A stretch of DNA of 64,000 nucleotides from assembly GCF_009904055.1 (NCBI RefSeq), contig NZ_WYDP01000020.1, positions 17,796-81,795 of the forward strand. The letters run 5' to 3'. The notes below the pieces were generated by a model that was given only the letters and a program-made list of their open reading frames with translations, did not search any database and was not told where the DNA came from. Source of the stretch: Rubellimicrobium sp. CFH 75288. Its GTDB lineage: Bacteria > Pseudomonadota > Alphaproteobacteria > Rhodobacterales > Rhodobacteraceae. The position numbers and the translations under genes were made by a program. Below are positions 16,831 through 25,773 of the stretch, piece by piece. Every line of letters starts with the position of its first letter. Position 1 is the first letter of the stretch.

Positions 16831-17871
16831 TCAGAACGGCAGAGGGTGGTCGCGGTGGATCTCGTCGATCCGGGCGGCGAGGTCGTCGTCCACCCGCGCC
16901 CCGAGGCCGCGCAGGATATGGGCGAGCTGGTCCGCGTCGGTCGCGCCGAAGATGGGAATCGAGGGGAAGGGCCGCGTCCGGTGCCAGGCCAGCGCCATGT
17001 GGACCGGGTCCATCCCCGCCTGGGCCGCGAGCGCGCGGTAGGCCGCAACGGCGGCGAGGGCGCGGGGCGTCAGGCGCCCGCCCAGACGGCCGTCCCCCAC
17101 GGCGAGCCGGCTGCCGGGCGGACAGGCGCCGTCCTGGTACTTGCCGGTGAGCAGCCCTGCCCCGAGGGGCGAGAAGGCAAGCAGCGTCACCCCCTCCATC
17201 GCGGCCGCCTCGGCCAGATCGGTGTCGTAGAGCCGGCAGAGGAGCGAATACTCGTTCTGGATCGTCTCGGGGCGCGGCCCGCCGGTGGCGGCGGCGCGGT
17301 CGAGCCAGCGGGTCGTGCCCCAGGCCGTCTCGTTGCTCAGGCCGATGGCGCGGACCTTGCCCTCCTCCACCAGCCGGGCCAGAGCGCCGAGCACGTCGTC
17401 CATCCGGCCGAGGACGGCCGCGGCGTCCGCGTCCGGGCGGAAGGTCCAGTTGCGGCGGAAGTGGTAGTGCGAGCGTTCGGGCCAGTGGAGCTGGTAGAGG
17501 TCGATGCGGTCGGTGCGGAGCCGGCGCAGCGACGCCTCGCAGGCGGAGCGGATCGCGCCCGGGTCGAAGCCCCTGTCGCGCAGGACGTTGCCGGGGCCCG
17601 CGATCTTGGTGGCGAGCACGATGCGGCCCCGCGCGCCGGGCCGCGCGGCGAGCCAGCGGCCCAGGATGGCCTCGGACCGGCCGGCGGTCTCGGCGCGGAC
17701 GGGGTTGACCGGATACATCTCGGCCGTGTCCCAGAGCGTGATCCCGGCCTCGAGCGCCATGTCCATCTGGCGGTGCGCGTCGTCTTCCGGGGTCTGGTTG
17801 CCCCAGGTCATCGTGCCGAGCGACCATTCGGCGACCCGGACCCCCGAGCGCCCCAGCTCCACCTGCCGCAT
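16831..17871 (-). CDS. Aldo/keto reductase (Tas/YdhF-like)
   Basis: Protein of 346 residues. It starts MRQVELGRSGVRVAEWSLGTMTWG and has the active-site segment ITLWDTAEMYPVNP (Asp, Tyr), LATKIAGPG (Lys), RTDRIDLYQLHWP (His), and GLSNETAW with NADPH-site FGATDADQLAHIL near the end. The MYPV insertion after the Tyr is that of the Tas subgroup. Substrate unknown; acts with NADPH on aldehydes or ketones. Start at ATG 17871 chosen because the family begins there; upstream codons give a low-complexity tail. Confidence 0.88.
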   Translation of the reverse strand: MRQVELGRSGVRVAEWSLGTMTWGNQTPEDDAHRQMDMALEAGITLWDTAEMYPVNPVRAETAGRSEAILGRWLAARPGARGRIVLATKIAGPGNVLRDRGFDPGAIRSACEASLRRLRTDRIDLYQLHWPERSHYHFRRNWTFRPDADAAAVLGRMDDVLGALARLVEEGKVRAIGLSNETAWGTTRWLDRAAATGGPRPETIQNEYSLLCRLYDTDLAEAAAMEGVTLLAFSPLGAGLLTGKYQDGACPPGSRLAVGDGRLGGRLTPRALAAVAAYRALAAQAGMDPVHMALAWHRTRPFPSIPIFGATDADQLAHILRGLGARVDDDLAARIDEIHRDHPLPF

Positions 17872-18023
17872 CCCTGCCCCCCGTGCCGCGTGCCGGCGCG
17901 ACCCTAGCGCGAGGCGGCGCGGGGGCAAGGCGGGGCTTGGTCCGGGGGCGGGATGACCCAGATCAAGGACGGCACCCCGCCCGTGCGCGAGGGTGCGGCC
18001 ATCCAACCGGACAGGAGAGGACC

Positions 18024-18767
18024 ATGCCCCACGACTTTTCCGGACAGACCGCCATCGTCACCGGCGCCGCCTCGGGCATCGGGCTGGCGATCGCGCGGGA
18101 CCTTGCCAAGGGCGGCGCGCGCGTCGTGCTGAGCGACCTGCACGAGGAGGCGCTGGCCAAGGCCGCAGAGGGCCTCGAGGGGGCGCTGACGAAGGTTTGC
18201 GACGTCTCGGACCCCGAGGCGGTCGAGGCGCTGGTCGGCTTTGCCGTCGAGCGGACGGGGGGCCTGCACCTGCTGGTCAACAATGCCGGCATCGGGGGCC
18301 CGGCGGCGGTCGTGGGGGAATATCCGCTGGACGGCTGGGAGAAGGTGATCGCCATCAACCTCAACGGCGTGTTCTACGGGATGCGCTTCGGCCTGCCCGC
18401 GATCGAGAAGGCCGGAGGCGGCGCGGTCGTCAACATGGCCTCGATCTTGGGAACCGTGGGATTCGCCAACTCGTCGGCCTATGTGGCGGCCAAGCACGCG
18501 GTGGTGGGGCTGACCAAGTCGGCGGCGCTGGAATACGGCACGCGCGGGGTGCGCATCAACGCGGTCGGGCCCGGCTTCATCCGCACGCCGCTTCTCGATG
18601 CCAACCTCGACCAGCCGACGATGGACTTCCTCGCGGGCCAGCACGCGGTCAAGCGGATGGGAACGGCCGAGGAGGTCTCGGCCCTGACCTGCTTCCTGCT
18701 CTCGAAGGAGGCGAGCTTCGTCACCGGGTCCTATCACCTGGTCGACGGGGGCTACACGGCGCAGTAG
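18024..18767 (+). CDS. SDR family oxidoreductase (3-oxoacyl reductase-like)
   Basis: Classical short-chain dehydrogenase of 247 residues. TGAASGIG cofactor motif at about 13-20, LVNNAGIGG, active-site Ser in NMASILGTVGF and YVAAK (Tyr, Lys), and a VDGGYTAQ C-terminus typical of FabG-like enzymes. The Asp after the second strand (LSDLHE) suggests NAD preference. Start ATG 18024 follows AGGAGAGG; further upstream codons are antisense to the divergent promoter zone. Substrate cannot be told from context; metG follows 63 bp later. Confidence 0.88.
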   Translation: MPHDFSGQTAIVTGAASGIGLAIARDLAKGGARVVLSDLHEEALAKAAEGLEGALTKVCDVSDPEAVEALVGFAVERTGGLHLLVNNAGIGGPAAVVGEYPLDGWEKVIAINLNGVFYGMRFGLPAIEKAGGGAVVNMASILGTVGFANSSAYVAAKHAVVGLTKSAALEYGTRGVRINAVGPGFIRTPLLDANLDQPTMDFLAGQHAVKRMGTAEEVSALTCFLLSKEASFVTGSYHLVDGGYTAQ

Positions 18768-18803
18768 CGCGCTTCTGGCGCGCGCCCGCAGGGCGGGCTA
18801 GAG

Positions 18804-18830
18804 GGGGGGCCGCAAGGAAAAGGGCCCCCC
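18804..18830 (+). promoter_or_regulatory. Hairpin abutting the metG start codon
   Basis: GGGGGGCC (18804-18811), 11-base loop, GGCCCCCC (18823-18830): a perfect 8-bp stem whose last base touches the ATG at 18831. The only ribosome site, AAGGA, is in the loop. A similar arrangement precedes pheS. Confidence 0.5.
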
Positions 18831-20546
18831 ATGGCGCGTCACCTCGTCACCTCGGCGATCCCCTACATCAACGGCATCAAGCATCTGGGCAACCTCGTCG
18901 GCTCGCAGCTGCCGGCGGACCTCTATGCGCGCTACCTGCGCGGGCGCGGCCACGAGGTGCTGTTTCTCTGCGCCACCGACGAGCACGGCACCCCGGCCGA
19001 GATCGCCGCGCAGAAGGCGGGCGAGCCAGTGGCCGAGTATTGCGCGCGGATGCACAAGGTGCAGGCCGAACTGGCACGCGGATTCCGGCTGAGCTTCGAC
19101 CATTTCGGCCGCTCCTCCTCGCCGCAGAACCACCGGCTGACTCAGCATTTCGCGGGCCGGCTGGATGCGGCGGGGCTGATCGCCGAGGTGACCGAGCGGC
19201 AGGTCTATTCCGTGACGGACGGCCGCTTCCTGCCCGACCGGTACGTGGAGGGGACCTGCCCCAATTGCGGCTACGACAAGGCCCGAGGCGACCAGTGCGA
19301 GAACTGCACCAAGCAGCTCGAGCCCACGGAGCTGATCCGGCCGCGCTCGGCCCTGTCGGGCGCGACGGATCTGGAGATCCGCGAGACCAAGCACCTGCAC
19401 CTGCGCCAGTCGCTGATGAGGGACCGGCTGCTGGAATGGATCGAGTCGCGCACGGACTGGCCGGTGCTGACCACCTCGATCGCGAAGAAGTGGCTGCTCG
19501 ACGGGGACGGGTTGCAGGACCGTGGGATCACGCGCGACCTCGACTGGGGCATCCCCGTGCGCAAGGGGGACGAGCCCTGGCCGGGCATGGAGGGCAAGGT
19601 CTTCTACGTCTGGTTCGATGCGCCCATCGAATACATCGCCTGCGCCGCCGAATGGGCCGAGGCCCACGGCCTGCCCGACTCCGCCTGGGAGCGGTGGTGG
19701 CGCACGGAACGGGGCGCGGCGGACGTGCGCTACACGCAGTTCATGGGCAAGGACAACGTGCCCTTCCACACGCTGAGCTTTCCCGTGACGATCATGGGAT
19801 CGGGCGAGGACTGGAAGCTCGTGGACTACATCAAGAGCTTCAACTACCTGACCTATGACGGCGGGCAGTTCTCGACCTCGCAGGGGCGGGGCGTGTTCAT
19901 GGACCAGGCGCTGGAGATCCTGCCTGCGGATTACTGGCGCTGGTGGCTCTTGTCCCATGCGCCCGAATCGGGGGATTCCGAGTTCACCTGGGAGGGCTTC
20001 CAGGCCGGGGTGAACAAGGACCTGGCCGACGTCCTGGGCAACTTCGTCAGCCGGATCACCAAGTTCTGCCGCGCGCGCTGGGGCGAGGCGGTGCCGGACG
20101 GGGGCGAATGGGGCGCGCGCGAGCGGGCTCTGGCCGCGGCGCTGGAGGGGCGGCTGCGCGCCTACGAGGCGGCCATGGACGCGATCGAGGTGCGCCGCGC
20201 GGCCGAGGCGCTGCGCGCGATCTGGGTCATGGGCAACGAATACCTCCAGGCTGCGGCGCCCTGGGCGACGGTCAAGACGGAGCCGGAGACGGCGGCGATG
20301 CAGGTGCGGCTGGGGCTCAATCTCGTGCGGCTCCATGCGGTGCTGTCGCGGCCCTTCATCCCTGACGCGGCCGAGACGATCATGGCGGCGCTGCGCTGCG
20401 ACGACTGGACCTGGCCCGGGGGAGCCGAGGAGGCGCTGAGCGTTCTGCCGCCGGGGCACGGCTTTGCGGTGCCGGACCTGCTGTTCCGCAAGGTCTCGGA
20501 CGAGGAACGCGAGGCCTGGCGCGCGCGCTTCGCGGGCGCGCGCTGA
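18831..20546 (+). CDS. metG: Methionyl-tRNA synthetase
   Basis: Protein of 571 residues. The class I HIGH-type motif appears as IKHLGN near 16-21 after AIPYING. The knuckle domain has four zinc ligands C143-PN-C146 and C156-EN-C159. The usual KMSKS loop is replaced by FSTSQ at 347-351. The C-terminal anticodon domain is alpha-helical and there is no EMAP/Trbp111 extension. Charges tRNA-Met for initiation and elongation. A hairpin carrying the ribosome site in its loop ends exactly at the ATG. Convergent with the AI-2E permease by 4 bp. Confidence 0.97.
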   Translation: MARHLVTSAIPYINGIKHLGNLVGSQLPADLYARYLRGRGHEVLFLCATDEHGTPAEIAAQKAGEPVAEYCARMHKVQAELARGFRLSFDHFGRSSSPQNHRLTQHFAGRLDAAGLIAEVTERQVYSVTDGRFLPDRYVEGTCPNCGYDKARGDQCENCTKQLEPTELIRPRSALSGATDLEIRETKHLHLRQSLMRDRLLEWIESRTDWPVLTTSIAKKWLLDGDGLQDRGITRDLDWGIPVRKGDEPWPGMEGKVFYVWFDAPIEYIACAAEWAEAHGLPDSAWERWWRTERGAADVRYTQFMGKDNVPFHTLSFPVTIMGSGEDWKLVDYIKSFNYLTYDGGQFSTSQGRGVFMDQALEILPADYWRWWLLSHAPESGDSEFTWEGFQAGVNKDLADVLGNFVSRITKFCRARWGEAVPDGGEWGARERALAAALEGRLRAYEAAMDAIEVRRAAEALRAIWVMGNEYLQAAAPWATVKTEPETAAMQVRLGLNLVRLHAVLSRPFIPDAAETIMAALRCDDWTWPGGAEEALSVLPPGHGFAVPDLLFRKVSDEEREAWRARFAGAR

Positions 20547-20550
20547 GCGA

Positions 20551-21810
20551 TCACTCGCGCGAGGTCGTCTCCTCGAGGCCCGCGAGGTCGGTCTGGTCGC
20601 TGAGCAGCAGCGCCCAAGGGCGCAGCGCGGGCACCTGCGCGCCCAGCACCACGAGCGAGACCGTCACCGGCACCGCGAGAAGCGCCCCCGCCAGGCCCCA
20701 GACCCAGCCCCAGAACAGGAGCGACAGGAGCACGACGAGGGGGGACAGGGCGATGTTGTTGCCCTGGACGCGCGGCTCGACCACGTTGCCCATGACCTGC
20801 TCGATGGCGAGGATGCCGAGGCCCACGACCAGGGCCGTGCCGAAATCCTGCGTGAGCAGCGAATAGGCCACGGGCAGGACGCCCGCGACCAGCGCGCCGA
20901 GGACCGGGATAAAGGTCAGCAGAAAGGTGAGCGAGACCCAGACGAGCAGCAGGCCCACGTCGAAGAACCACAGCCAGATCCCGTAGAGCGCCGCCGTGGC
21001 CAGACCGATCGCGCCCTGCACGAGGACATAGGAGCGCACCTTGCCCGCGATCACCTCGGCCGATTCGAGCAGGCGCCATTCGGCATGCCGGCTGGTGACC
21101 TCCTGGATCTTGCGGTGCCACTGGCCGCTCTCGAGCAGCAGCAGGAAGCTCACGAAGATCACGATGACGAGACCGGCGATCACCGCCGTGGTGGCGTTGA
21201 GCACGGCTGCGGCGACCCCGCCGGCTGCGCCGAGGACCCGGTCGCCGAAGCGGCGCAGGAGGTCTCCCACCGTCCCTTCGGGCAGCAACTCGTCGAGGGG
21301 GCCGAGGCGGCCACTGCCGGCCCCGCCATCCTCCCCGGCGGCGGGCGTCTGTTCGAAGGCCCGGGGACCGGTCTGCCGGTCGGCCTCGGCAGCGCCGGTC
21401 TCGGCCGCATCCAGGAGGTCCTCGTCGCCGTCCCCAGCACCGGTGGGGGCGAGCGCCTCGACAACATCGTTGGCCTCGATGGGCGATTGGGCGACGAGCT
21501 GGCGCGCGGCCAGCGTGATCCCCGTCACGAAGACGCCGAGCCCCGCCAGAAGGACCAGCATGGCCGCCAGCGCGCCGAGCCAGCGGAGACTGTCGGGCAG
21601 AAGGGCGGCCACGCGGTCGCGCACCGGCATGATGGCCAGCGCGGTGAACAGCCCGATCAGCACGGGCACCAGCACGGTGCCGATGGCGCGCAGGGCCATC
21701 ACGATCAGGATGACGGCGACCGCAACCAGGAGCCCGCCATGCAGGTCGGGGCGGCGCAGGGTCCCTCCGGGGCGCTCCACGGGGGTCGGGGCGGGGTGCG
21801 GCGAGGGGTC
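20551..21810 (-). CDS. AI-2E family transporter (PerM-like membrane protein)
   Basis: About 419 residues with seven to eight membrane helices: LLVAVAVILIVMALRAIG, VLVPVLIGLFTALAI and LGALAAMLVLLAGLGVFVTGI at the N-terminus, a long acidic/Gly-rich cytoplasmic linker (about residues 115-190 by this start), then five more helices ending in FWGWVWGLAGALLAVPVT. The PVLGALVAGVLP and VEPRVQGNNIALSPLVVLLSL segments are typical of the family (AI-2 export, antiporters). The start is uncertain: GTG 21810 has GGAG eight bases upstream, while ATG 21915 would add 35 Arg/Pro-rich residues without a ribosome site. Confidence 0.85.
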   Translation of the reverse strand, partial: DPSPHPAPTPVERPGGTLRRPDLHGGLLVAVAVILIVMALRAIGTVLVPVLIGLFTALAIMPVRDRVAALLPDSLRWLGALAAMLVLLAGLGVFVTGITLAARQLVAQSPIEANDVVEALAPTGAGDGDEDLLDAAETGAAEADRQTGPRAFEQTPAAGEDGGAGSGRLGPLDELLPEGTVGDLLRRFGDRVLGAAGGVAAAVLNATTAVIAGLVIVIFVSFLLLLESGQWHRKIQEVTSRHAEWRLLESAEVIAGKVRSYVLVQGAIGLATAALYGIWLWFFDVGLLLVWVSLTFLLTFIPVLGALVAGVLPVAYSLLTQDFGTALVVGLGILAIEQVMGNVVEPRVQGNNIALSPLVVLLSLLFWGWVWGLAGALLAVPVTVSLVVLGAQVPALRPWALLLSDQTDLAGLEETTSRE

Positions 21811-22010
21811 CACGGGCGGAGCTCTCCGGGCAGGGCTGCGGCGGCAGCCCAACGGACGGGCCGTCGGGCGGTTCCCGCAGGGTGTCGGCGGCGCTTCCCT
21901 TCCGGCGTCGCACATCCTATAGACGCGGCGAGTTCCCCCCCAGCGCGAACCGGCCGCTCCAGGGCGGCGCCCCCGGCGGGGCCGGGGAAAGGCTTGGAAA
22001 GGCGACCGCT

Positions 22011-22784
22011 ATGACCGATAAACCGCTGATGGCCCGCGCCACCGCCGTGTGGCTGATCGACAACACGACGCTGAGCTTCAAGCAGATCGGCGACTTCTGC
22101 GGGATGCACGAGCTCGAGGTGCAGGGGATCGCCGACGGCGATGTGGCGGCCGGCGTCAAGGGCTTCGACCCCGTCGCCAGCGGACAGCTGACCATCGAGG
22201 AGATCCGCCGCGGCGAGAGCGACCCGACCCACCGGCTGCGGCTGAAGTTCAACCCAGCCGCGGTGGGCGAGGAAAAGCGGCGCGGTCCCCGCTATACGCC
22301 GCTGTCGAAGCGGCAGGACCGGCCGGCCGCCATCCTGTGGCTGGTCAAGTTCCACCCCGAGCTGACGGACGGACAGATCGCCAAGCTGGTCGGCACGACC
22401 AAGCCCACGATCCAGACGATCCGCGAGCGCACGCACTGGAACATCCAGAACATCGAGCCCATCGACCCCGTGGCGCTGGGCCTGTGCCGGCAGACCGAAC
22501 TCGATGCCGCCGTGCAAAAGGCGGCCGAGCGCCGCGCGCGCGAAGGTCAGGTGATGAGTGACGACGAGCGGCGCAAGCTCGTCTCCACGCAGGTGTCGCT
22601 GGCGATGGCGCCCGAGCCGCGCCTGCCCTCCTCCATCGCGGGACTCGAGACGTTCTCGCTGCGGAGCGGCGAGGAGGGACCGGACGAGGACGGCGACCAG
22701 ACCCTGCCCGACATCCGCGACGCCGACAGCCTGTTCAACCTGCCGGCCGATGCGGGCGAGGAGGAGGACAGCGAGCGCCGCTGA
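22011..22784 (+). CDS. trcR: DUF1013 family cell-cycle transcriptional regulator TrcR
   Basis: Protein of 257 residues. N-terminal helix-turn-helix-like block MARATAVWLIDNTTLSFKQIGDFCGMHELEVQGIADG, then GFDPVASGQLT, and a second HTH-like block QDRPAAILWLVKFHPELTDGQIAKLVGTTKPTIQTIRERTHWN, which is the DUF1013/TrcR arrangement restricted to alphaproteobacteria. The acidic C-terminus is poorly conserved. It is thought to be a DNA-binding cell-cycle regulator. ATG 22011 is chosen because the conserved region starts there and GGAAAGG precedes it. Convergent with recR. Confidence 0.9.
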   Translation: MTDKPLMARATAVWLIDNTTLSFKQIGDFCGMHELEVQGIADGDVAAGVKGFDPVASGQLTIEEIRRGESDPTHRLRLKFNPAAVGEEKRRGPRYTPLSKRQDRPAAILWLVKFHPELTDGQIAKLVGTTKPTIQTIRERTHWNIQNIEPIDPVALGLCRQTELDAAVQKAAERRAREGQVMSDDERRKLVSTQVSLAMAPEPRLPSSIAGLETFSLRSGEEGPDEDGDQTLPDIRDADSLFNLPADAGEEEDSERR

Positions 22785-22835
22785 GCGGTCGCCAGGCCGG
22801 CGCGGCCCTGCCGGGGGGAGACGCGTCGGAGGGGG

Positions 22836-23435
22836 TCAGACGGCACGCCGCGCGCGCAGGGCGGCACCGATCGTGCCCTCGTCCAGATAGTCGAGTTCGC
22901 CCCCCACCGGAACGCCCTGGGCGAGCGTGGTCACGCTGACCCCGCGGCCGGAGAGGCGGTCGGCGATGTAGTGGGCGGTCGTCTGTCCATCCACCGTCGC
23001 CCCGAGCGCGAGGATCACCTCCGTGACGCCTTCGGGACCGAGGCGGGATTCGAGCAGCGGCAGGCGCAGCTCGTCGGGCCCGATCTGCCGCAGCGCCGAA
23101 AGCGTGCCGCCTAGGACGTGATACCGGCCCCGGAACGCGCCCGAGCGCTCCATCGCCCAGAGATCCTCCACGTCCTCCACCACGCAGATCTGCCCCGTGC
23201 GGCGCCGGTCGTCCGTGCAGATGGCGCACAGGTCCTCCGTGCCCAGATTGCCGCACAGCACGCAGTCGCGGGCCGTCCGGGCCACATCCTGCATCGCCTC
23301 GGCCAGGGGCAGGAGCAGCGTGCTCCGCCGCTTGACGAGGTGGAGCACCGCCCGGCGCGCCGAGCGCGGCCCGAGCCCCGGCAGCCGCGCCATCAGAGCG
23401 ATCAGCGCGTCGATGTCGGCGGGCGCGGCGGCCAT
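22836..23435 (-). CDS. recR: Recombination mediator protein RecR
   Basis: Protein of 199 residues, full length. Helix-hairpin-helix region [21 protein letters not shown]4 zinc finger [16 protein letters not shown], then a Toprim domain with [14 protein letters not shown], and [20 protein letters not shown] near the end. Acts with RecF/RecO to load RecA on gapped DNA. Lies 4 bp after ybaB, the normal dnaX-ybaB-recR order. Confidence 0.97.
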   Translation of the reverse strand: MAAAPADIDALIALMARLPGLGPRSARRAVLHLVKRRSTLLLPLAEAMQDVARTARDCVLCGNLGTEDLCAICTDDRRRTGQICVVEDVEDLWAMERSGAFRGRYHVLGGTLSALRQIGPDELRLPLLESRLGPEGVTEVILALGATVDGQTTAHYIADRLSGRGVSVTTLAQGVPVGGELDYLDEGTIGAALRARRAV

Positions 23436-23439
23436 CGGT

Positions 23440-23784
23440 TCAGAAGGGCAGCTTCATGCCCGGCGGCAGGCCCAGCCCCTCGGTGGCGCGGCGCAGCTCC
23501 TCGTTCATGCGGTCGGCCGCGCGGGTCTGGGCATCGCGGATCGCCGCCAGCAGAAGGTCCTCCACCATCTCGCGATCCTCCTCGCGGAAGATGGAGGGGT
23601 CGATGCGGATGGCCCGCAGCTCGCCCTTGGCATTGGCGGTCACCGTCACGAGACCGCCGCCCGCCTGCCCCTCGACCGTGATGGAGTCGAGCCCTGCCTG
23701 CACGGAGGCCATGCGCTCCTGCATCTCCTGGGCGGCCTTCATCATCTTGGCCATGTCGCCCAGATTCCCCAGCCCCTTCAGCAT
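23440..23784 (-). CDS. ybaB: YbaB/EbfC family nucleoid-associated protein
   Basis: Protein of 114 residues. Family features: [52 protein letters not shown] and the C-terminal [22 protein letters not shown] helix. Forms a dimer that binds DNA non-specifically. Located between dnaX (66 bp) and recR (4 bp), as in most bacteria. Confidence 0.96.
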   Translation of the reverse strand: MLKGLGNLGDMAKMMKAAQEMQERMASVQAGLDSITVEGQAGGGLVTVTANAKGELRAIRIDPSIFREEDREMVEDLLLAAIRDAQTRAADRMNEELRRATEGLGLPPGMKLPF

Positions 23785-23850
23785 CGCCCGCCCTCCTGCC
23801 GCGTCGTCCGCAGATAGGCGCGGCGGCCTGCCGCGGCAAGCCCGCAGGGA

Positions 23851-25773
23851 TCAGTCCTCGAGCGGGTCCCACTCCTCCGGGGCGTCCTCGCCCGCCTCGG
23901 GCAGTGCGGTGCGGCGCGCCTCCTCCTCCGCCTCGGCCCGGCTCTGCACCGATCTGAGGCGCGCTTCGGGAAAGGCCCTGAGCGCCGCCTGCACCAGCGG
24001 ATGCGCAAGCGCCTGCGCCTCCAGATCGCGCGCCACCGCCGCGCGCGCCTCGGCCAGTGCGGGCGCGCCCCCCGAGGTGACCACGGAGACGGCCCAGCGC
24101 GCGCCCGTCCACTCCCCCAGCGCCCGCGCCAGACGCTGGGCCAGGTCGGGCGGTGTGCCCGGAGCGGGCTCGAACTCGATCCGGCCGGGACGATAGGCCG
24201 CCAGGCGGACCCCCGCTTCCACGTCGAGCAGCAGCCGCAGGTCGCGCCGTTCGCGGATCAGCGCCAGGACGTCCTCGAAGCGCGCGAACCGGTCGAGCGG
24301 ATGGGGAGCGGAAGCGGGAAGCGCCGCCGCACCGCCTGCCCCCCCGCCCCGCTCCGCCGCGCCCGGCCCGCCTCCGGACGGGTCGGACAGCCGCACCGGG
24401 GCCGTGACGGCGGGCGGTGCGGCCGGGGCCTCCCGGCGGTCCGGTCCCGCACCCGCAGAGCCCGTCCCCGGCTCGGCCGGCAGACCCGCGAGCCGCCGGA
24501 CCAGATCGTCGGGCGCGGGCAGGTCGGCCACATGGGTCAGCCGGATCAGGCCCATCTCGGCCGCCATCCGGGCGTCGGGAGCATGGCCCGTCTCCTCGAG
24601 GACCTTGAGCAGCATCTGCCAGAGCCGCGCGAGGACCCGCACGGGGACGCTTCCGGCCAGGCCGAGGCCGCGTTCGCGCTCGTCGGGGGACAGGGAGGGG
24701 TCCCGGATCATGTCGGGCGCGACCTTGAGCACGGAGAGCCAGTGGACGGCTTCGGCGAGGTCGCGCAGCACCGCATCCGGCTCGGCCCCCGAATCGTGCT
24801 GGGCGGCGAACTCGGCCAGGGCGCCGGCGGCATCCCCCCGCAGGACGAGCCCGAGCAGGTCCAGCACGCGACCCCGGTCGGCCAGCCCCAGCATGGCGCG
24901 CACCTGCCCGGCCGAGACGGGCCCGCCCCCCGCGATCGCCTGGTCGAGCAGCGAGGTCGCGTCGCGGGCCGAGCCCTCGGAGGCGCGGGCGATCAGCGCG
25001 AGCGCTCCCTCCTCCACCGCGACACCCTCGGCCGCCGCGATGCGACCCAGCAGCGCCACCATCGCCGCAGGCTCGATCCGGCGCAGGTCGAAGCGCTGGC
25101 AGCGCGACAGGACGGTGACGGGGACCTTGCGGATCTCGGTGGTGGCAAAGACGAACTTCACATGGGGGGGCGGCTCCTCCAGCGTCTTAAGGAGCGCGTT
25201 GAAGGCCGAGGTGCTGAGCATGTGCACCTCGTCGATGATGAACACCTTGAAGCGGGCGCGGGCCGGCGCATAGGCGACCGTCTCGATGATGAGGTCGCGG
25301 ACGTTCTGCACCCCCGTATGGGAGGCGGCGTCGATCTCGAGCACGTCGATGTGCCGCCCGGCGGCGATGTCGCGGCAATGGTCGCAGACCCCGCAGGGCT
25401 CGACCGTGGGCCCGCCCCGTCCGTCGGGCCCGATGCAGTTGAGACCCTTGGCGATGATGCGCGCGGTGGTGGTCTTGCCGGTCCCGCGGATGCCGGTGAG
25501 CACGAAGGCCTGCGCGATCCGCCCCGCGGCAAAGGCGTTGCGCAGCACACGCACCATCGCCTCCTGCCCGACGAGATCGGCGAAGGTCTGGGGCCGGTAC
25601 TTGCGCGCCAGCACGCGGTAGGGGGAGGCTTCCGGGGGCGGATCGGGCAGGAGGGCGGGGGCGTCGTCGTCGGGCAAGGGCGCCTCCGGAAGGGCGGGGG
25701 GACGGCCCAGACTAGGCGCGCCGCCCACAGGGTTCAACGGCGCGGCGCCCGGAGGCGGGACGGTCCGGCTCAT
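23851..25773 (-). CDS. dnaX: DNA polymerase III subunits gamma and tau
   Basis: Protein of 640 residues. After a Pro-rich N-terminal ~45 residues comes YRVLARKYRPQTFADLVGQ, Walker A GIRGTGKTTTAR near 90-101, a four-cysteine zinc module (NCIGPDG...EPCGVCDHC), Walker B FIIDEVHMLS, sensor 1 FATTEIRKVPVTVLSRCQRF, and a tau-like C-terminus of ~230 residues. It is the ATPase of the clamp loader. The ATG at 25773 overlaps the rsgA TGA as ATGA, and a (GGA)-rich run upstream gives the ribosome site. No A-rich slippery heptamer for a gamma frameshift was noticed. Confidence 0.96.
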   Translation of the reverse strand: MSRTVPPPGAAPLNPVGGAPSLGRPPALPEAPLPDDDAPALLPDPPPEASPYRVLARKYRPQTFADLVGQEAMVRVLRNAFAAGRIAQAFVLTGIRGTGKTTTARIIAKGLNCIGPDGRGGPTVEPCGVCDHCRDIAAGRHIDVLEIDAASHTGVQNVRDLIIETVAYAPARARFKVFIIDEVHMLSTSAFNALLKTLEEPPPHVKFVFATTEIRKVPVTVLSRCQRFDLRRIEPAAMVALLGRIAAAEGVAVEEGALALIARASEGSARDATSLLDQAIAGGGPVSAGQVRAMLGLADRGRVLDLLGLVLRGDAAGALAEFAAQHDSGAEPDAVLRDLAEAVHWLSVLKVAPDMIRDPSLSPDERERGLGLAGSVPVRVLARLWQMLLKVLEETGHAPDARMAAEMGLIRLTHVADLPAPDDLVRRLAGLPAEPGTGSAGAGPDRREAPAAPPAVTAPVRLSDPSGGGPGAAERGGGAGGAAALPASAPHPLDRFARFEDVLALIRERRDLRLLLDVEAGVRLAAYRPGRIEFEPAPGTPPDLAQRLARALGEWTGARWAVSVVTSGGAPALAEARAAVARDLEAQALAHPLVQAALRAFPEARLRSVQSRAEAEEEARRTALPEAGEDAPEEWDPLED

